DNA of 64,000 nucleotides. Origin: Novosphingobium sediminicola. GTDB taxonomy: Bacteria; Pseudomonadota; Alphaproteobacteria; Sphingomonadales; Sphingomonadaceae. Under the pieces are notes generated by a model, which saw only the letters and a list, made by a program, of their open reading frames with translations, was not told the DNA's origin and searched no databases. Of the stretch, positions 44,827 through 53,991 are shown one piece after another. The position numbers and the translations under genes were made by a program. The stretch covers positions 219,010 to 283,009 of the forward strand of contig NZ_JACIDX010000005.1 of NCBI RefSeq assembly GCF_014196525.1, read 5' to 3'. How positions within the stretch are numbered: position 1 is the stretch's first letter; every line of letters begins with the position of its first letter.

Positions 44827-46167
44827 TTGGCCGCACATGACAACCAGCTTCAGGCCGCGCTGAAATCGCGCCATGTCTCGATGATCGCGATTGGCGGCAT
44901 CATCGGCGCGGGGCTGTTCGTCGGCTCGTCCAGCTCGATTGCACAGGTCGGCCCGGCAGTGGTCATGTCCTATGGGCTGGCGGGGCTGGTCGTGCTGATG
45001 GTGATGCGGATGATGGCCGAGATGGCCGCGCTGCGCCCCGGACTTGGCGCGTTCACCGAACTGGTGCGCGAAGTGCTGGGGCCGCGCGCGGGGTTCGTCT
45101 GCGGCTGGCTCTATTGGTATTTCTGGGTCATCGTCGTGCCGATCGAGGCGATTGCCGGGGCCAAGATCCTGCATATCTGGATCGACGCGCCGGTCTGGGC
45201 CATCGGGGTCGCGCTCTTGGGTATGCTGACCGGGGTGAACCTGATGTCCACCCGTTCTTATGGCGAGTTCGAATATTGGTTCTCGCTGATGAAAGTTCTG
45301 GCGATTGTCAGCTTTATCGCGATTGCGGGCGTCTGGGTGTTCGGGATCACCTCGCCCACCGGGCCGACATGGAGCAATCTGAACGCCTATGGCGGCTTTG
45401 CCCCGCATGGCTGGGGCGCGGTGCTGGCGGGCACGGCCAGCGTGATCTTTGCCCTGACCGGCGCGGAGATCGCCACGGTGGCGGCGGCCGAATCGCATGA
45501 ACCGGCCCGCACCATCGCCCGCATCACCAGCAGCGTGGCCGCGCGGATCATCCTGTTTTACGTGCTGTCGCTGCTGCTGATCGTGGCCGTGATGCCATGG
45601 ACATCCATCGTGCCGGGAACCTCGCCATTTGCCATTGCGCTGGGCCATATGGCGATTCCCCATGCCGAATTCGTGATGAATCTTGTGGTGCTGGTGGCGG
45701 TGCTCTCCTGCCTCAATTCGGGCATGTATGTGACCAGCCGGGTTTTGTTCGTTCTGGCCGACAAGGGCGATGCGCCCGCATGGCTGGTCGCGGTCAACCG
45801 ACGCAAGGTGCCCGCCCGCGCAATCCTGATCGCCAGCCTGTTCGGCTATCTGGCGCTGGCTGCCTCGGTCATCTCGCCCGAACTGGTGTTCTCGTTTCTG
45901 GTCAATGCCTCGGGCGCGCTGATGCTGTTCATCTATTTCACCGTGGGCGTGGCCCAGATCGTCCAGCGCCGCCGGATCGAGGCGGAGGGCCGAGAAACCT
46001 TGCCGATCCGCATGTGGCTGTTTCCCTATCTCTCCTATGCCACGCTGGGCGCGATCCTGAGCATTCTGGTGGCCATGATGTTCGCGCCTGCGCGGCGGGT
46101 GGAACTCATCAGCAGCCTTATCACGCTGGGCGTGGCGATGGGGGCGGCGTGGTGGAGGCGGCGTTAG
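44827..46167 (+). CDS. amino-acid permease (APC family, GabP/AnsP-like)
   Basis: A 446-aa inner-membrane amino-acid permease with twelve helices. The first helix has the family signature MIAIGGIIGAGLFVGSSSSI, and the later segment TGAEIATVAAAESHEPARTI matches the AAT subfamily (GabP, AnsP, CycA). Start is TTG 44827 with AAGGGGG seven bases before it, since no in-frame ATG precedes helix 1. Substrate within amino acids or GABA is undetermined. The TAG stop overlaps the convergent hydroxylase stop. Confidence 0.9.
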   Translation: MAAHDNQLQAALKSRHVSMIAIGGIIGAGLFVGSSSSIAQVGPAVVMSYGLAGLVVLMVMRMMAEMAALRPGLGAFTELVREVLGPRAGFVCGWLYWYFWVIVVPIEAIAGAKILHIWIDAPVWAIGVALLGMLTGVNLMSTRSYGEFEYWFSLMKVLAIVSFIAIAGVWVFGITSPTGPTWSNLNAYGGFAPHGWGAVLAGTASVIFALTGAEIATVAAAESHEPARTIARITSSVAARIILFYVLSLLLIVAVMPWTSIVPGTSPFAIALGHMAIPHAEFVMNLVVLVAVLSCLNSGMYVTSRVLFVLADKGDAPAWLVAVNRRKVPARAILIASLFGYLALAASVISPELVFSFLVNASGALMLFIYFTVGVAQIVQRRRIEAEGRETLPIRMWLFPYLSYATLGAILSILVAMMFAPARRVELISSLITLGVAMGAAWWRRR

Positions 46168-48218
46168 GCCATTAACGGCAATGTGCGCATCCTCTGCCCG
46201 CTGGCGGCGAAAACCGCATTGGCCAGCGCGGGCGCCACCACCGCGCAGGGCGGCTCACCCATGCCGCCCGGATCGGCCTGACTGGCGATGATATGGGTGG
46301 CGATGCGGGGCGCCTCATTCATGCGCAGGATGCGGAAATCGTGGTAATTCGACTGCTGCGCCGCGCCGTCCCTCATCGTGATTTCGCCATAGAGCGCGGC
46401 GGAGAGGCCAAAGATCACCCCGCTTTCCACCTGCGCCTCGATGCCCAGAGGATTGATCGCCAGCCCGCAATCCACCGCAATCGTCACGCGCGGCACGCTG
46501 ATCTGGGCGTCCTCCACCTTGGCCTCGACCACCGCGGCAATATGCGTGCCCCATAATTTGAGCACGGCAATTCCCATCCCCTGCCCCAGCGGCAAAGCAC
46601 GTCCCCAGCCCGCCTCCTTGGCCGCGCGGGCCAAGACCGCCCGGCTGCGCGCATCCTGCATCAGGGCGAGGCGATAGGCCAGCGGATCAGCCCCCGCGCC
46701 ATGGGCCAGCTCGTCGATAAAGCTTTCTACCACAAAGCACGAGCGCAAGCCCCCCACCCCGCGCCACCAACTGGTCGGCACCGCGCTTTCCACCTGCTGA
46801 AACGTGACGTGATGGGCCGCCACCGCATAAGGCATCTCCACCGCGCCCTCGATGGCATCACCATCCACGCCCTTGAACCCATCGCCCATCAACCGCGCCA
46901 TGATCGAGGAACCGGCGATGCGATGCTCCCACGCGATGGGCCTGCCCTTGTCATCCACCGTGGCGCGGATGCGGTCGGCATAGGCGGGGCGGAACATATC
47001 GTGCTGCACATCCTCCTCGCGGCTCCAGACCAGCTTGACCGGATAGGGCACCGCCCGCCCCAATTCGACCGCGCGCAGCACCATGTCGGTTTCCAGCCGC
47101 CGCCCGAAACCGCCGCCCATCTGAAAGTTGTGAAAGGTCACCTTATCCTCGCCTAGCCCCAGCGCCTTGGCCGCATCGGCGCGGGCTTGAGCGGGAACCT
47201 GCGAACCGGACCAGATTTCGCAGCCTTTTTCCGTCACATGGATGGTGCAGGCCAAAGGCTCCATCGCCGCATGCGCAAGGAATGGCTGATGATATGTGGC
47301 GGAAAATTCGCGGCCCCGCGCAGCGTTCAGATCGCCCTGCGCCTTGGCCGAATGGCCGGGGCGGGTAAGAGCGGCATCCAGATCAGCGACAATCGCGCCC
47401 TGTTCGGCCGGTTTCGGCCCCGGTGCCCATTGCACATTGGCCGCCACATAGCCTTGCAGCGCGGCCCAGTAATGATCGGCCACGACAAAGACCACATCGC
47501 GGCCCTTGACCAGTTTGACCACGCCGGGGATGGCCAGCGCCGCCTTTTCATCCAGCCCGGCCAGCGTGCCGCCATAGATCGGGCATTGCGCCAGCGTGGC
47601 CACCTTCATGCCGGGCAGACGAAAATCAATCCCAAACTGCAATGCCCCGGTGATCTTGGGCCGCGCGTCGATACGACGGGTGGGCCGCCCGATCAGGCCT
47701 AACCGATCACGCAGGGGCGCCTCGCGAGGCAGGCTCGCCGCCGCGATCAGATCGCCCATCGCAATACGCCGCTTGCCCGCAACCACCATGCCATCGACCA
47801 GATCGCATTGCCCCGGCGCGATGCCCCACTGCCGCGCCGCCGCCTCGATCAAACCCACACGCGCCCGCGCGGCGGCCTGTCGCATGGGCTTGTACACTTC
47901 GCGGATCGAGGTCGAGCCGCCCGTCTCCTGCGTGATGGGCGCAAAGCGGGGCGCGTCGCCATCGGGAATGCTCACCCGCACCTTGTTCAAGGCCACGCCC
48001 AATTCCTCGGCCACCAGCATGGAGAGCGAGGTGATCACCCCCTGTCCCATCTCGGTCTTGGGCAGGGCCAGTTCGACGCCCAAGGACGTCACCGAAATAT
48101 AGGCATTGGCCGCCAGCGCTCCGCCCGCCGCCCCGCGCGCCACCGGCACAACCAACGCCGCGCCAACCGCCGCCGCGCCCTGCAACACACCCCGGCGCGA
48201 AAATCCGCCCTCGCTCAT
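46164..48218 (-). CDS. molybdenum hydroxylase large subunit (isoquinoline oxidoreductase beta type)
   Basis: A 684-aa molybdopterin-binding subunit of the xanthine dehydrogenase family, in the IorB-type arrangement. A twin-arginine signal (FSRRGVLQGAAAVGAALVV) predicts export with cofactor. The segments KTEMGQGVITSLSMLVAEEL, NFQMGGGFGRRLETD and GVGGLRSCFVVESFIDELA are typical, and the protein has the two-fold pattern of the family. The ATG at 48218 overlaps the stop of the small subunit (ATGA) behind GGAGG. The substrate is unknown; members act on N-heterocycles and aldehydes. No separate FAD subunit is present, consistent with cytochrome-linked IorAB enzymes. Confidence 0.88.
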   Translation of the reverse strand: MSEGGFSRRGVLQGAAAVGAALVVPVARGAAGGALAANAYISVTSLGVELALPKTEMGQGVITSLSMLVAEELGVALNKVRVSIPDGDAPRFAPITQETGGSTSIREVYKPMRQAAARARVGLIEAAARQWGIAPGQCDLVDGMVVAGKRRIAMGDLIAAASLPREAPLRDRLGLIGRPTRRIDARPKITGALQFGIDFRLPGMKVATLAQCPIYGGTLAGLDEKAALAIPGVVKLVKGRDVVFVVADHYWAALQGYVAANVQWAPGPKPAEQGAIVADLDAALTRPGHSAKAQGDLNAARGREFSATYHQPFLAHAAMEPLACTIHVTEKGCEIWSGSQVPAQARADAAKALGLGEDKVTFHNFQMGGGFGRRLETDMVLRAVELGRAVPYPVKLVWSREEDVQHDMFRPAYADRIRATVDDKGRPIAWEHRIAGSSIMARLMGDGFKGVDGDAIEGAVEMPYAVAAHHVTFQQVESAVPTSWWRGVGGLRSCFVVESFIDELAHGAGADPLAYRLALMQDARSRAVLARAAKEAGWGRALPLGQGMGIAVLKLWGTHIAAVVEAKVEDAQISVPRVTIAVDCGLAINPLGIEAQVESGVIFGLSAALYGEITMRDGAAQQSNYHDFRILRMNEAPRIATHIIASQADPGGMGEPPCAVVAPALANAVFAASGQRMRTLPLMA

Positions 48219-48679
48219 CGCCCGCCTCCTGCCGCCAGTTTCACCGCTTTGCGAATGCGCGGATAGGTGCCACAGCGGCACAGATTGCCGCTCATCCCTT
48301 CGTCAATCGCCGCATCGTCGGGGCGCGGATTGGCCTTCAGCAAGGCGCAGGCCGCGATCAACTGGCCGGGCTGGCAATAGCCGCATTGCACCACATCAGC
48401 CTCCTCCCACGCCTGTTGCAGCGCCGCGCCATGCGGGTCCTCGCCCAGCCCCTCGATCGTGGTCACATCGCGCCCGATCACCGCGCGCAAAGGCGTCTGA
48501 CAGCTAAAGAACCGCTGCCCCCCGATCAGCACGCCGCAGGCCCCACAAAGCCCCACGCCGCATCCGAATTTCGTGCCCGTCATGCCCACCATATCGCGCA
48601 GCACCCACAGCAAGGGCACATCGGCGGCGGCATTGTCGATACTGTGCTTTTGCCCATTCACACTCAGGATGATCGGCAT
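48215..48679 (-). CDS. 2Fe-2S subunit of the molybdenum hydroxylase (IorA type)
   Basis: A 154-aa electron-transfer subunit with two 2Fe-2S clusters. The plant-type cluster cysteines are in FGCGVGLCGACGVL...FFSC, and the second cluster is in CGYCQPG...NLCRCGTYPRI. It precedes and overlaps the large-subunit gene. It is expected to be co-exported with the Tat-bearing large subunit, as it lacks its own signal peptide. Confidence 0.92.
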   Translation of the reverse strand: MPIILSVNGQKHSIDNAAADVPLLWVLRDMVGMTGTKFGCGVGLCGACGVLIGGQRFFSCQTPLRAVIGRDVTTIEGLGEDPHGAALQQAWEEADVVQCGYCQPGQLIAACALLKANPRPDDAAIDEGMSGNLCRCGTYPRIRKAVKLAAGGGR

Positions 48680-48816
48680 GATAATTCCCCCTTGCCGCGG
48701 ATGCTAAACCATGACCCCCACGGGCGAAAATACGCAAAGCTGGCGCGGCTTTGACCCTTTGCGGCGGCGCGGCATTCTGCAATGATCGGGCCGATTTGCG
48801 ATTGGGGGGAATGGGT

Positions 48817-50265
48817 ATGAGAAGGCAGACCGCTTTGATAGGATGGTGGCTGCTGGCTTTGGCCGCCCCGGCATCCGCAGCCGACCTAGAGGCGCAGATC
48901 CGCGCCGTTCTGGCCAAACCGGCCATAGAGGGCACGCGCTGGGGCCTGCGGGTGGAGGACAAGGAGGGCCATGTCATCGCCTCCATCGCGCCCGATGAAA
49001 GGTTTCAGCCCGCGTCCAACACCAAGGTCTTCGTCACCACCGCCGTGTTTGACGCAATGGCGCGCGGGCCTTTTCCCAATATGGGCAATGGCGTGCGGAT
49101 CGAAAACGATCATGGCCGCCAGAACATCGCGCTGATCGGGCGCGGCGATGCGATGATGAAGGACACGCCCGATTGCGAAAAGGACTGCCTTGCCGCTCTG
49201 GCCGATGCCGTGGCCGCGAGCGGGGTGCGGCGCGTGGGCGATGTCATCGGCGATGACAGCTTCATGCCCTTTGAACGCTGGATCATTTCCGACCGCATCC
49301 GCCCCGGCACGCGCACCCAGATTTCGGCGCTGACGATCAATGACAATGAGCTGACCGTGCTGGCCAATCCGGGCGATGCGGTGGGCGCGCCGGGGCGGGC
49401 CGCGCTGGAGATAGCCGCGCCAGACATGGAGATCATCAACCAGATCACGACCGGCGCGCCCGATTCCCGGCCAGAGGCCATGGTCGAAATGATCCCCGGC
49501 ATGCGCCAGATCCGTCTGTTCGGCTCGCTGCCCCTTGGCGGCAAGCAGCAGCGGCTGGATTTCGACATTGACGATCCGGCGGACTATGCCGCGATCCGTC
49601 TGGCCCAACTGCTGCGCGAAAGGGGCGTGAAAGTGACCGGCCATCCCCGCGCGCGTCATGCGCCAATGGGGCCGGTGGATCTGATCCCCGCGCCGGTCGC
49701 GCCCGCCATTCAGGCCAAGGATCTCTCCACCCTCACCCCGCCCGATCTGATCGAGGATCTGACTATTACCTCGAAGGTCAGCCAGAACCTGCACGCCCAT
49801 CTGTTTCTGAAGAAACTGGCGTTGACGCAGGGCTTTTCACCCACCACGCCCGCCGGGCGGATCGTGCTGAACCAGACGATTGCGCGGGCCGGTCTGCCCG
49901 CCGCTGCTCATGATTTCTATGATGGTTCGGGCCTCTCGCCCGACAATCGCATCACGCCGCGCGCGATGGTGTCCTATCTCCACTGGGTCGAGGCTCAACC
50001 ATGGGCTGCGGACTGGCGCAAGACCTTGCCCATCGGCGGGGTGGACGGCACGCTGGGCCGCCGGATGAAAAATCCCGTGCTGCAAGGCAAGGTCTTTGCC
50101 AAGACCGGCACCTTGCTGGCGGCCAATGCGCTGGCGGGCTACATGATCGCGGCCAGCGGGCGCGAATTGACCTTTGCCATCTATGCCAATGACCGGCCAT
50201 CGGGCGCGCCCTCGGTCCTGCCCGCGATGGACGAGGCGCTGGCGCTGATCGCGGCGGCAAACTAA
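48817..50265 (+). CDS. dacB: PBP4-type D-Ala-D-Ala carboxypeptidase/endopeptidase
   Basis: A 482-aa low-molecular-mass penicillin-binding protein acting on peptidoglycan in the periplasm. A signal peptide (MRRQTALIGWWLLALAAPASA) leads the mature domain. The catalytic motifs SxxK (SNTK, S67-K70), SxN (SQN) and KTG (AKTGTLL) are in order, and the long insert between SxxK and SxN is that of the S13/DacB family. Start ATG 48817 follows GGGGGGA at proper spacing; ATG 48811 is too close. Confidence 0.93.
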   Translation: MRRQTALIGWWLLALAAPASAADLEAQIRAVLAKPAIEGTRWGLRVEDKEGHVIASIAPDERFQPASNTKVFVTTAVFDAMARGPFPNMGNGVRIENDHGRQNIALIGRGDAMMKDTPDCEKDCLAALADAVAASGVRRVGDVIGDDSFMPFERWIISDRIRPGTRTQISALTINDNELTVLANPGDAVGAPGRAALEIAAPDMEIINQITTGAPDSRPEAMVEMIPGMRQIRLFGSLPLGGKQQRLDFDIDDPADYAAIRLAQLLRERGVKVTGHPRARHAPMGPVDLIPAPVAPAIQAKDLSTLTPPDLIEDLTITSKVSQNLHAHLFLKKLALTQGFSPTTPAGRIVLNQTIARAGLPAAAHDFYDGSGLSPDNRITPRAMVSYLHWVEAQPWAADWRKTLPIGGVDGTLGRRMKNPVLQGKVFAKTGTLLAANALAGYMIAASGRELTFAIYANDRPSGAPSVLPAMDEALALIAAAN

Positions 50266-50275
50266 AAGCGCCACC

Positions 50276-51595
50276 ATGAGCAGTCATCAGCCGCAACGGC
50301 ACCTTCACAGCCTGCATGCGATGCTGCTGGCGCTGGGCATGATCATGTCCACCGATGCGCTGAAAACCGCGCCCACGATTGTCGCTTCGATCGGCCATTG
50401 GCATTTTCTGGGCCTGTGGGTGGCGGGGGCGGCGATCTCGGTAGTGGGCGGATTGTCCTATGTCGAAATGGCCGCCGCCTTTCCCGATGCGGGGGGCGAA
50501 TACAGCTTCATCCGCCGCGCATGGGGCGAAAGGGTCGGCACGCTTTACGCATGGTCGCGCTTTGCCATCATGCATACCGGATGGGTGGCGCTGATGGCGC
50601 ATCTGGCCGCCGATTATATAGGCGCGCCGCTGGGGCTGGGCGCGGGCGGGCGGCTGGTGCTGTCGGTGGGGCTGGTGGCGGCGATGACGGGGCTTAATCT
50701 GGCCCATGTGCGGCTGGGTTTCCTGACGCAGGCTTTGCTGGTGCTGGCCGTGGCGCTGGGTTTCATCAGCGTCATTCTGGCCGGGATCGTGGTTCCGGCC
50801 GCCCCCATCATGCCAGACGCCCCGCGCCCCGGCATGGGCGGGATCGCCGTGGCGCTCATCTATATCTTCCTTGCCTATGGCGGGTGGAGCGATGCGGCCA
50901 CCCTGTCGGCCGAGGTGCGGTCCGGGCGGCGGGGCATGTTCATCGCGGTGATCGGCTCGATCGGCCTGCTGGGGCTGATCTATGTCGCGCTCAACTGGGC
51001 GCTGATGCGCGGCCTTGGCGAGAGTGCGCTGGCCCATTCGGTAGCCCCTGCCGCCGATCTGGCACGCATGGCCTTTGGCTGGCCGGGACAGGCGCTGGTG
51101 GTGGCGGTGGTCGGCATATCGGCGGTGGCCAGCATCAATTCGACCATCATCGTTTGCGCCCGCACCACCTATGCCGCCGCACGCGATCACCCCGGCCTTG
51201 GCGCTCTGGCCCATTGGCATCCCACGCGCGGCGCGCCCACCCGCGCGGCGCTGGCGGTGGGCGGCGTATCGCTGGTACTAACGTTGCTCTCCGCGCTGAC
51301 GGGCAGCGGATTTAACGCGATGGTGGATTATATGACGCCGGTCTATTGGCTGTTCATCGGCATGGGCATGGCCGCCGCGATCCGCTTGCGGATCATGCAT
51401 CCCACCCTGCCGCGCCCGGTCAGAACGCCGCTCTTTCCGCTGTTTCCCGCCATTTTCATCGCTCTGGCGGCCTATATGCTCTATGCCTCCTTTGTTCAGC
51501 TTGGGCTGGGCGCGGTGTTTGGCGCAGGGGTTCTGGCGCTGGGCGCGGGGCTGGATTTTCTATTGCGCCGCCGCGCGCAAGCATACGCAAAATAG
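50276..51595 (+). CDS. APC-family amino-acid transporter (LAT/YhdG-like)
   Basis: A 439-aa permease with twelve helices. It begins SLHAMLLALGMIMSTDALKTAPTI, contains LSYVEMAAAFPDAGGEYSFIRRAWG in helix 3 (a common APC signature with GGEY), and has AYGGWSDAATLSAEV near the middle, as in LAT/cationic-type exchangers. It starts 10 bases after dacB, so the two could be co-transcribed. Substrate unknown; recycled D- or L-Ala from wall turnover is a speculation from the neighbour. Confidence 0.85.
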   Translation: MSSHQPQRHLHSLHAMLLALGMIMSTDALKTAPTIVASIGHWHFLGLWVAGAAISVVGGLSYVEMAAAFPDAGGEYSFIRRAWGERVGTLYAWSRFAIMHTGWVALMAHLAADYIGAPLGLGAGGRLVLSVGLVAAMTGLNLAHVRLGFLTQALLVLAVALGFISVILAGIVVPAAPIMPDAPRPGMGGIAVALIYIFLAYGGWSDAATLSAEVRSGRRGMFIAVIGSIGLLGLIYVALNWALMRGLGESALAHSVAPAADLARMAFGWPGQALVVAVVGISAVASINSTIIVCARTTYAAARDHPGLGALAHWHPTRGAPTRAALAVGGVSLVLTLLSALTGSGFNAMVDYMTPVYWLFIGMGMAAAIRLRIMHPTLPRPVRTPLFPLFPAIFIALAAYMLYASFVQLGLGAVFGAGVLALGAGLDFLLRRRAQAYAK

Positions 51596-51668
51596 CGCTT
51601 TACGGCGGTCTTGGCGGCGTCATCCCCGCGTGCCACAAAGGCTCGTCCTTCCATCAGGAGTTGAACCA

Positions 51669-52166
51669 ATGAAACGCCTTTTGACCGCCGCCGCTCTCCT
51701 TGCCGCAATCCCCGCCGCGGCGCAGGCGCAGGATGTCACCCGCATTCCGGGCGGGGCCACCTCGCCCATTCTGGCGGGCGTGTTCGTGCCGGCCAAGGCA
51801 GATATGCTGATCCTGTCGGGTCAGGTGCCCGCTCCTGCTGTTCAGGGCGGCGCGCCCGACGCCATCGCCACCTATGGCGACACCAAAACGCAGGCGATCA
51901 GCACGTTCAAGAAGATCGAAGCCCTGCTGAAATCGCAGGGTTATGAAATGTCCGACGTCATCAAGCTGACGGTCTTCCTGGTCGGCGATCCGGCCAATGG
52001 CGGCAAGCTGGACTTCAAGGGCTTTAACGAAGCCTATGGCCAGTTCTTCGGCACCGCCACCCAACCCAACAAGTCGGCCCGTTCGGTGGTGCAGGTGGCC
52101 GCGCTGGCCGGTCCCGCCTTCCTGGTGGAAATCGAGGCGACCGCCGCCAAGACGCCCAAGAAGTAA
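51669..52166 (+). CDS. exported RidA-family protein
   Basis: A 165-aa RidA/YjgF-family protein with a clear signal peptide (MKRLLTAAALLAAIPAAAQAQ), so predicted periplasmic. The RidA core shows LILSGQVP near residue 57, the conserved Arg in SARSVVQVAALAGPAFLVEIEA and the DVIKLTVFLVGD strand. Cytosolic RidA hydrolyses reactive enamines/imines, but the role of exported members is unclear. AGGAG precedes ATG 51669. A terminator follows. Confidence 0.88.
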   Translation: MKRLLTAAALLAAIPAAAQAQDVTRIPGGATSPILAGVFVPAKADMLILSGQVPAPAVQGGAPDAIATYGDTKTQAISTFKKIEALLKSQGYEMSDVIKLTVFLVGDPANGGKLDFKGFNEAYGQFFGTATQPNKSARSVVQVAALAGPAFLVEIEATAAKTPKK

Positions 52167-52174
52167 GCATGTCC

Positions 52175-52202
52175 AAGGGCGGCGGGGATACCTGCCGCCC
52201 TT
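52175..52202. terminator. bidirectional terminator between ridA-like gene and opgH
   Basis: AAGGGCGGC at 52175-52183 pairs perfectly with GCCGCCCTT at 52194-52202. ATTCTTT follows on the plus strand. It lies 9 bases past the RidA stop and overlaps the opgH stop codon. Confidence 0.75.
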
Positions 52203-53991
52203 ATTCTTTGGGAGCCGTCGGGTCGGCAATCTCCGGCCTTGGCACTGCAAAAATGCCCGCATGGCCCGCCGCCGCCCCCAGATCCTCACCCGAGGTCAGG
52301 CTGATCAGCCAAGGCGAGAGCAGCAGACCCAGCGCCAGAGGCGAAAGCCAAAGCCCAAGACTGATGCTGTAGAAAAAGGTCGCGGCAAACAGCGCGCCCA
52401 GCACCAGATGTTCGCGCAGAGAGCCCAGCAGGCCCCGCACCGGCAGCCGCCGCGCCTCGCGCGCCTGCGTGTTCCAGCCCGAAGGCACGCCCATCAGCAA
52501 GGCTGCCAGCGCCTTGGTCTGGGTCACCATCGTGACGGGCGCCAGCAGGATCGAAAGCACCGTCTCCAGCGCCACCGAACGCACAATGCTGCCGCCCCCG
52601 CCGAATGTCCGCGCCCGCGCCGGGTCCGCCAACAGCCAGAGCATGCCCATCACCTTGGGCCCGAACAGCAGCACCAGCGTCAACCACAATACATTGAGCG
52701 GCATCCCACCCCCTGCCTGCCACTCGCCCGCCGCGCCCATGCGCAGGATCGAGGTGATGACCAGCAGCAGCCAGCCCGGCGAGGTCAGATAGGCCGAGGC
52801 CCCCAGCAGCAGATGCAGCCGATGCGTCAGGCTGAGGCCCGAAGCGCCCAGCAATTGCAGGTGCTGCAGATTGCCCTGCATCCAGCGCCGGTCGCGGATG
52901 GCGAAATCGACGATGCTGGGCGGGAATTCCTCATAACTGCCGCCGATCATGATCATGTGGACCGCCCAGCCGCGACGGCGCAGCAGGGCCGATTCAAACA
53001 TGTCATGGCTCTGGATCGGCCCGCCAAAGGGCGGATTGCCGGGCAATTGCGGCAATCCGCAGCCCTCGGCAAAAGCGCGGGTCCGCACGATCGCATTATG
53101 GCCCCAGAAATTGGCCTCCGACCCCGACCACCACAACAGCCCCGCCGAGGCAATCGGGCCATAGGCCTCGCTAGCGAACTGCATCCAGCGCTGAAACAGG
53201 GTGCGCGCGTTCGTAATCATCGGCACGGTCTGGAGCAGGCCGACCGAGGGGCGCTCCTCCATGATCGCCGCCATGCCGACAATCGCATGGCCGCTCATCA
53301 GGCTGTCGGCGTCCAGCACCAGCATGTTTTCATAAGCCCCGCCAAAGCGGCGGACCCATTCGGCAATATTGCCCGGCTTGCGCTCGGTATTTTCGGCGCG
53401 GCGGCGATAGAACAGGCGGATCGGCAGGCGGGGCGCCAGCCTCGCCCAAGCCTCCTCCTCCAGCGCGCCATGATCGGGGCGCGAATCGCTCAATAAGAAG
53501 AAGTCGATCCACGGGCCGCCGCCCGATGCCGCAATCGAATGGCCCATCGCCTCGACGCGGGCAAAGACCTCATCGACGCTTTCATTATAAACCGGCATCA
53601 ACACCGCCGTGCGATGGCGCAGGGCCTTGGCGGGGCTGGGAATTTCGGTGAAGCCGGGGTGTTCGCCGCTGATCAGTTGCACAAAACCGATCAGCGAGGT
53701 GACAAAGCCAAAGGCCACCCAACTGAACAAAGGCACAAAACAGATCAGCAGCGCCACCTCGAACCAGTCCAGCCCGTCGAGCGAGAATTGCACGCGCAGT
53801 TCGCTCGACGCCGCCAGACTGAGTACCGCCGTCAGCAGCACCAGCAGCAGCCGCTTCATCCCCATGCCATGCGGACGGGTCAGCACTTCGATCCGCGCGG
53901 GCGGATTGCCGAACAGATCCTGCACCGGCATGGCCAGCGGGGCCTCCGGCGGCAGTTGGGGCAGATGGGCGGCGCCCTTGGGGGGTGTCAT
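52201..53991 (-). CDS. opgH: glucan biosynthesis glucosyltransferase OpgH
   Basis: A 596-aa inner-membrane GT2 glucosyltransferase building the beta-glucan backbone of osmoregulated periplasmic glucans. Several helices precede and follow the catalytic domain. The processive GT2 motifs are VLDADSLM, IQSHDMFES and the terminal RRWMQGNLQHLQLL (Q/RxxRW). It is shorter than the 847-aa E. coli MdoH and close to the Rhodobacter form. Its ATG overlaps the opgG stop (ATGA), and it is last in a four-gene operon. Confidence 0.92.
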   Translation of the reverse strand: MTPPKGAAHLPQLPPEAPLAMPVQDLFGNPPARIEVLTRPHGMGMKRLLLVLLTAVLSLAASSELRVQFSLDGLDWFEVALLICFVPLFSWVAFGFVTSLIGFVQLISGEHPGFTEIPSPAKALRHRTAVLMPVYNESVDEVFARVEAMGHSIAASGGGPWIDFFLLSDSRPDHGALEEEAWARLAPRLPIRLFYRRRAENTERKPGNIAEWVRRFGGAYENMLVLDADSLMSGHAIVGMAAIMEERPSVGLLQTVPMITNARTLFQRWMQFASEAYGPIASAGLLWWSGSEANFWGHNAIVRTRAFAEGCGLPQLPGNPPFGGPIQSHDMFESALLRRRGWAVHMIMIGGSYEEFPPSIVDFAIRDRRWMQGNLQHLQLLGASGLSLTHRLHLLLGASAYLTSPGWLLLVITSILRMGAAGEWQAGGGMPLNVLWLTLVLLFGPKVMGMLWLLADPARARTFGGGGSIVRSVALETVLSILLAPVTMVTQTKALAALLMGVPSGWNTQAREARRLPVRGLLGSLREHLVLGALFAATFFYSISLGLWLSPLALGLLLSPWLISLTSGEDLGAAAGHAGIFAVPRPEIADPTAPKE

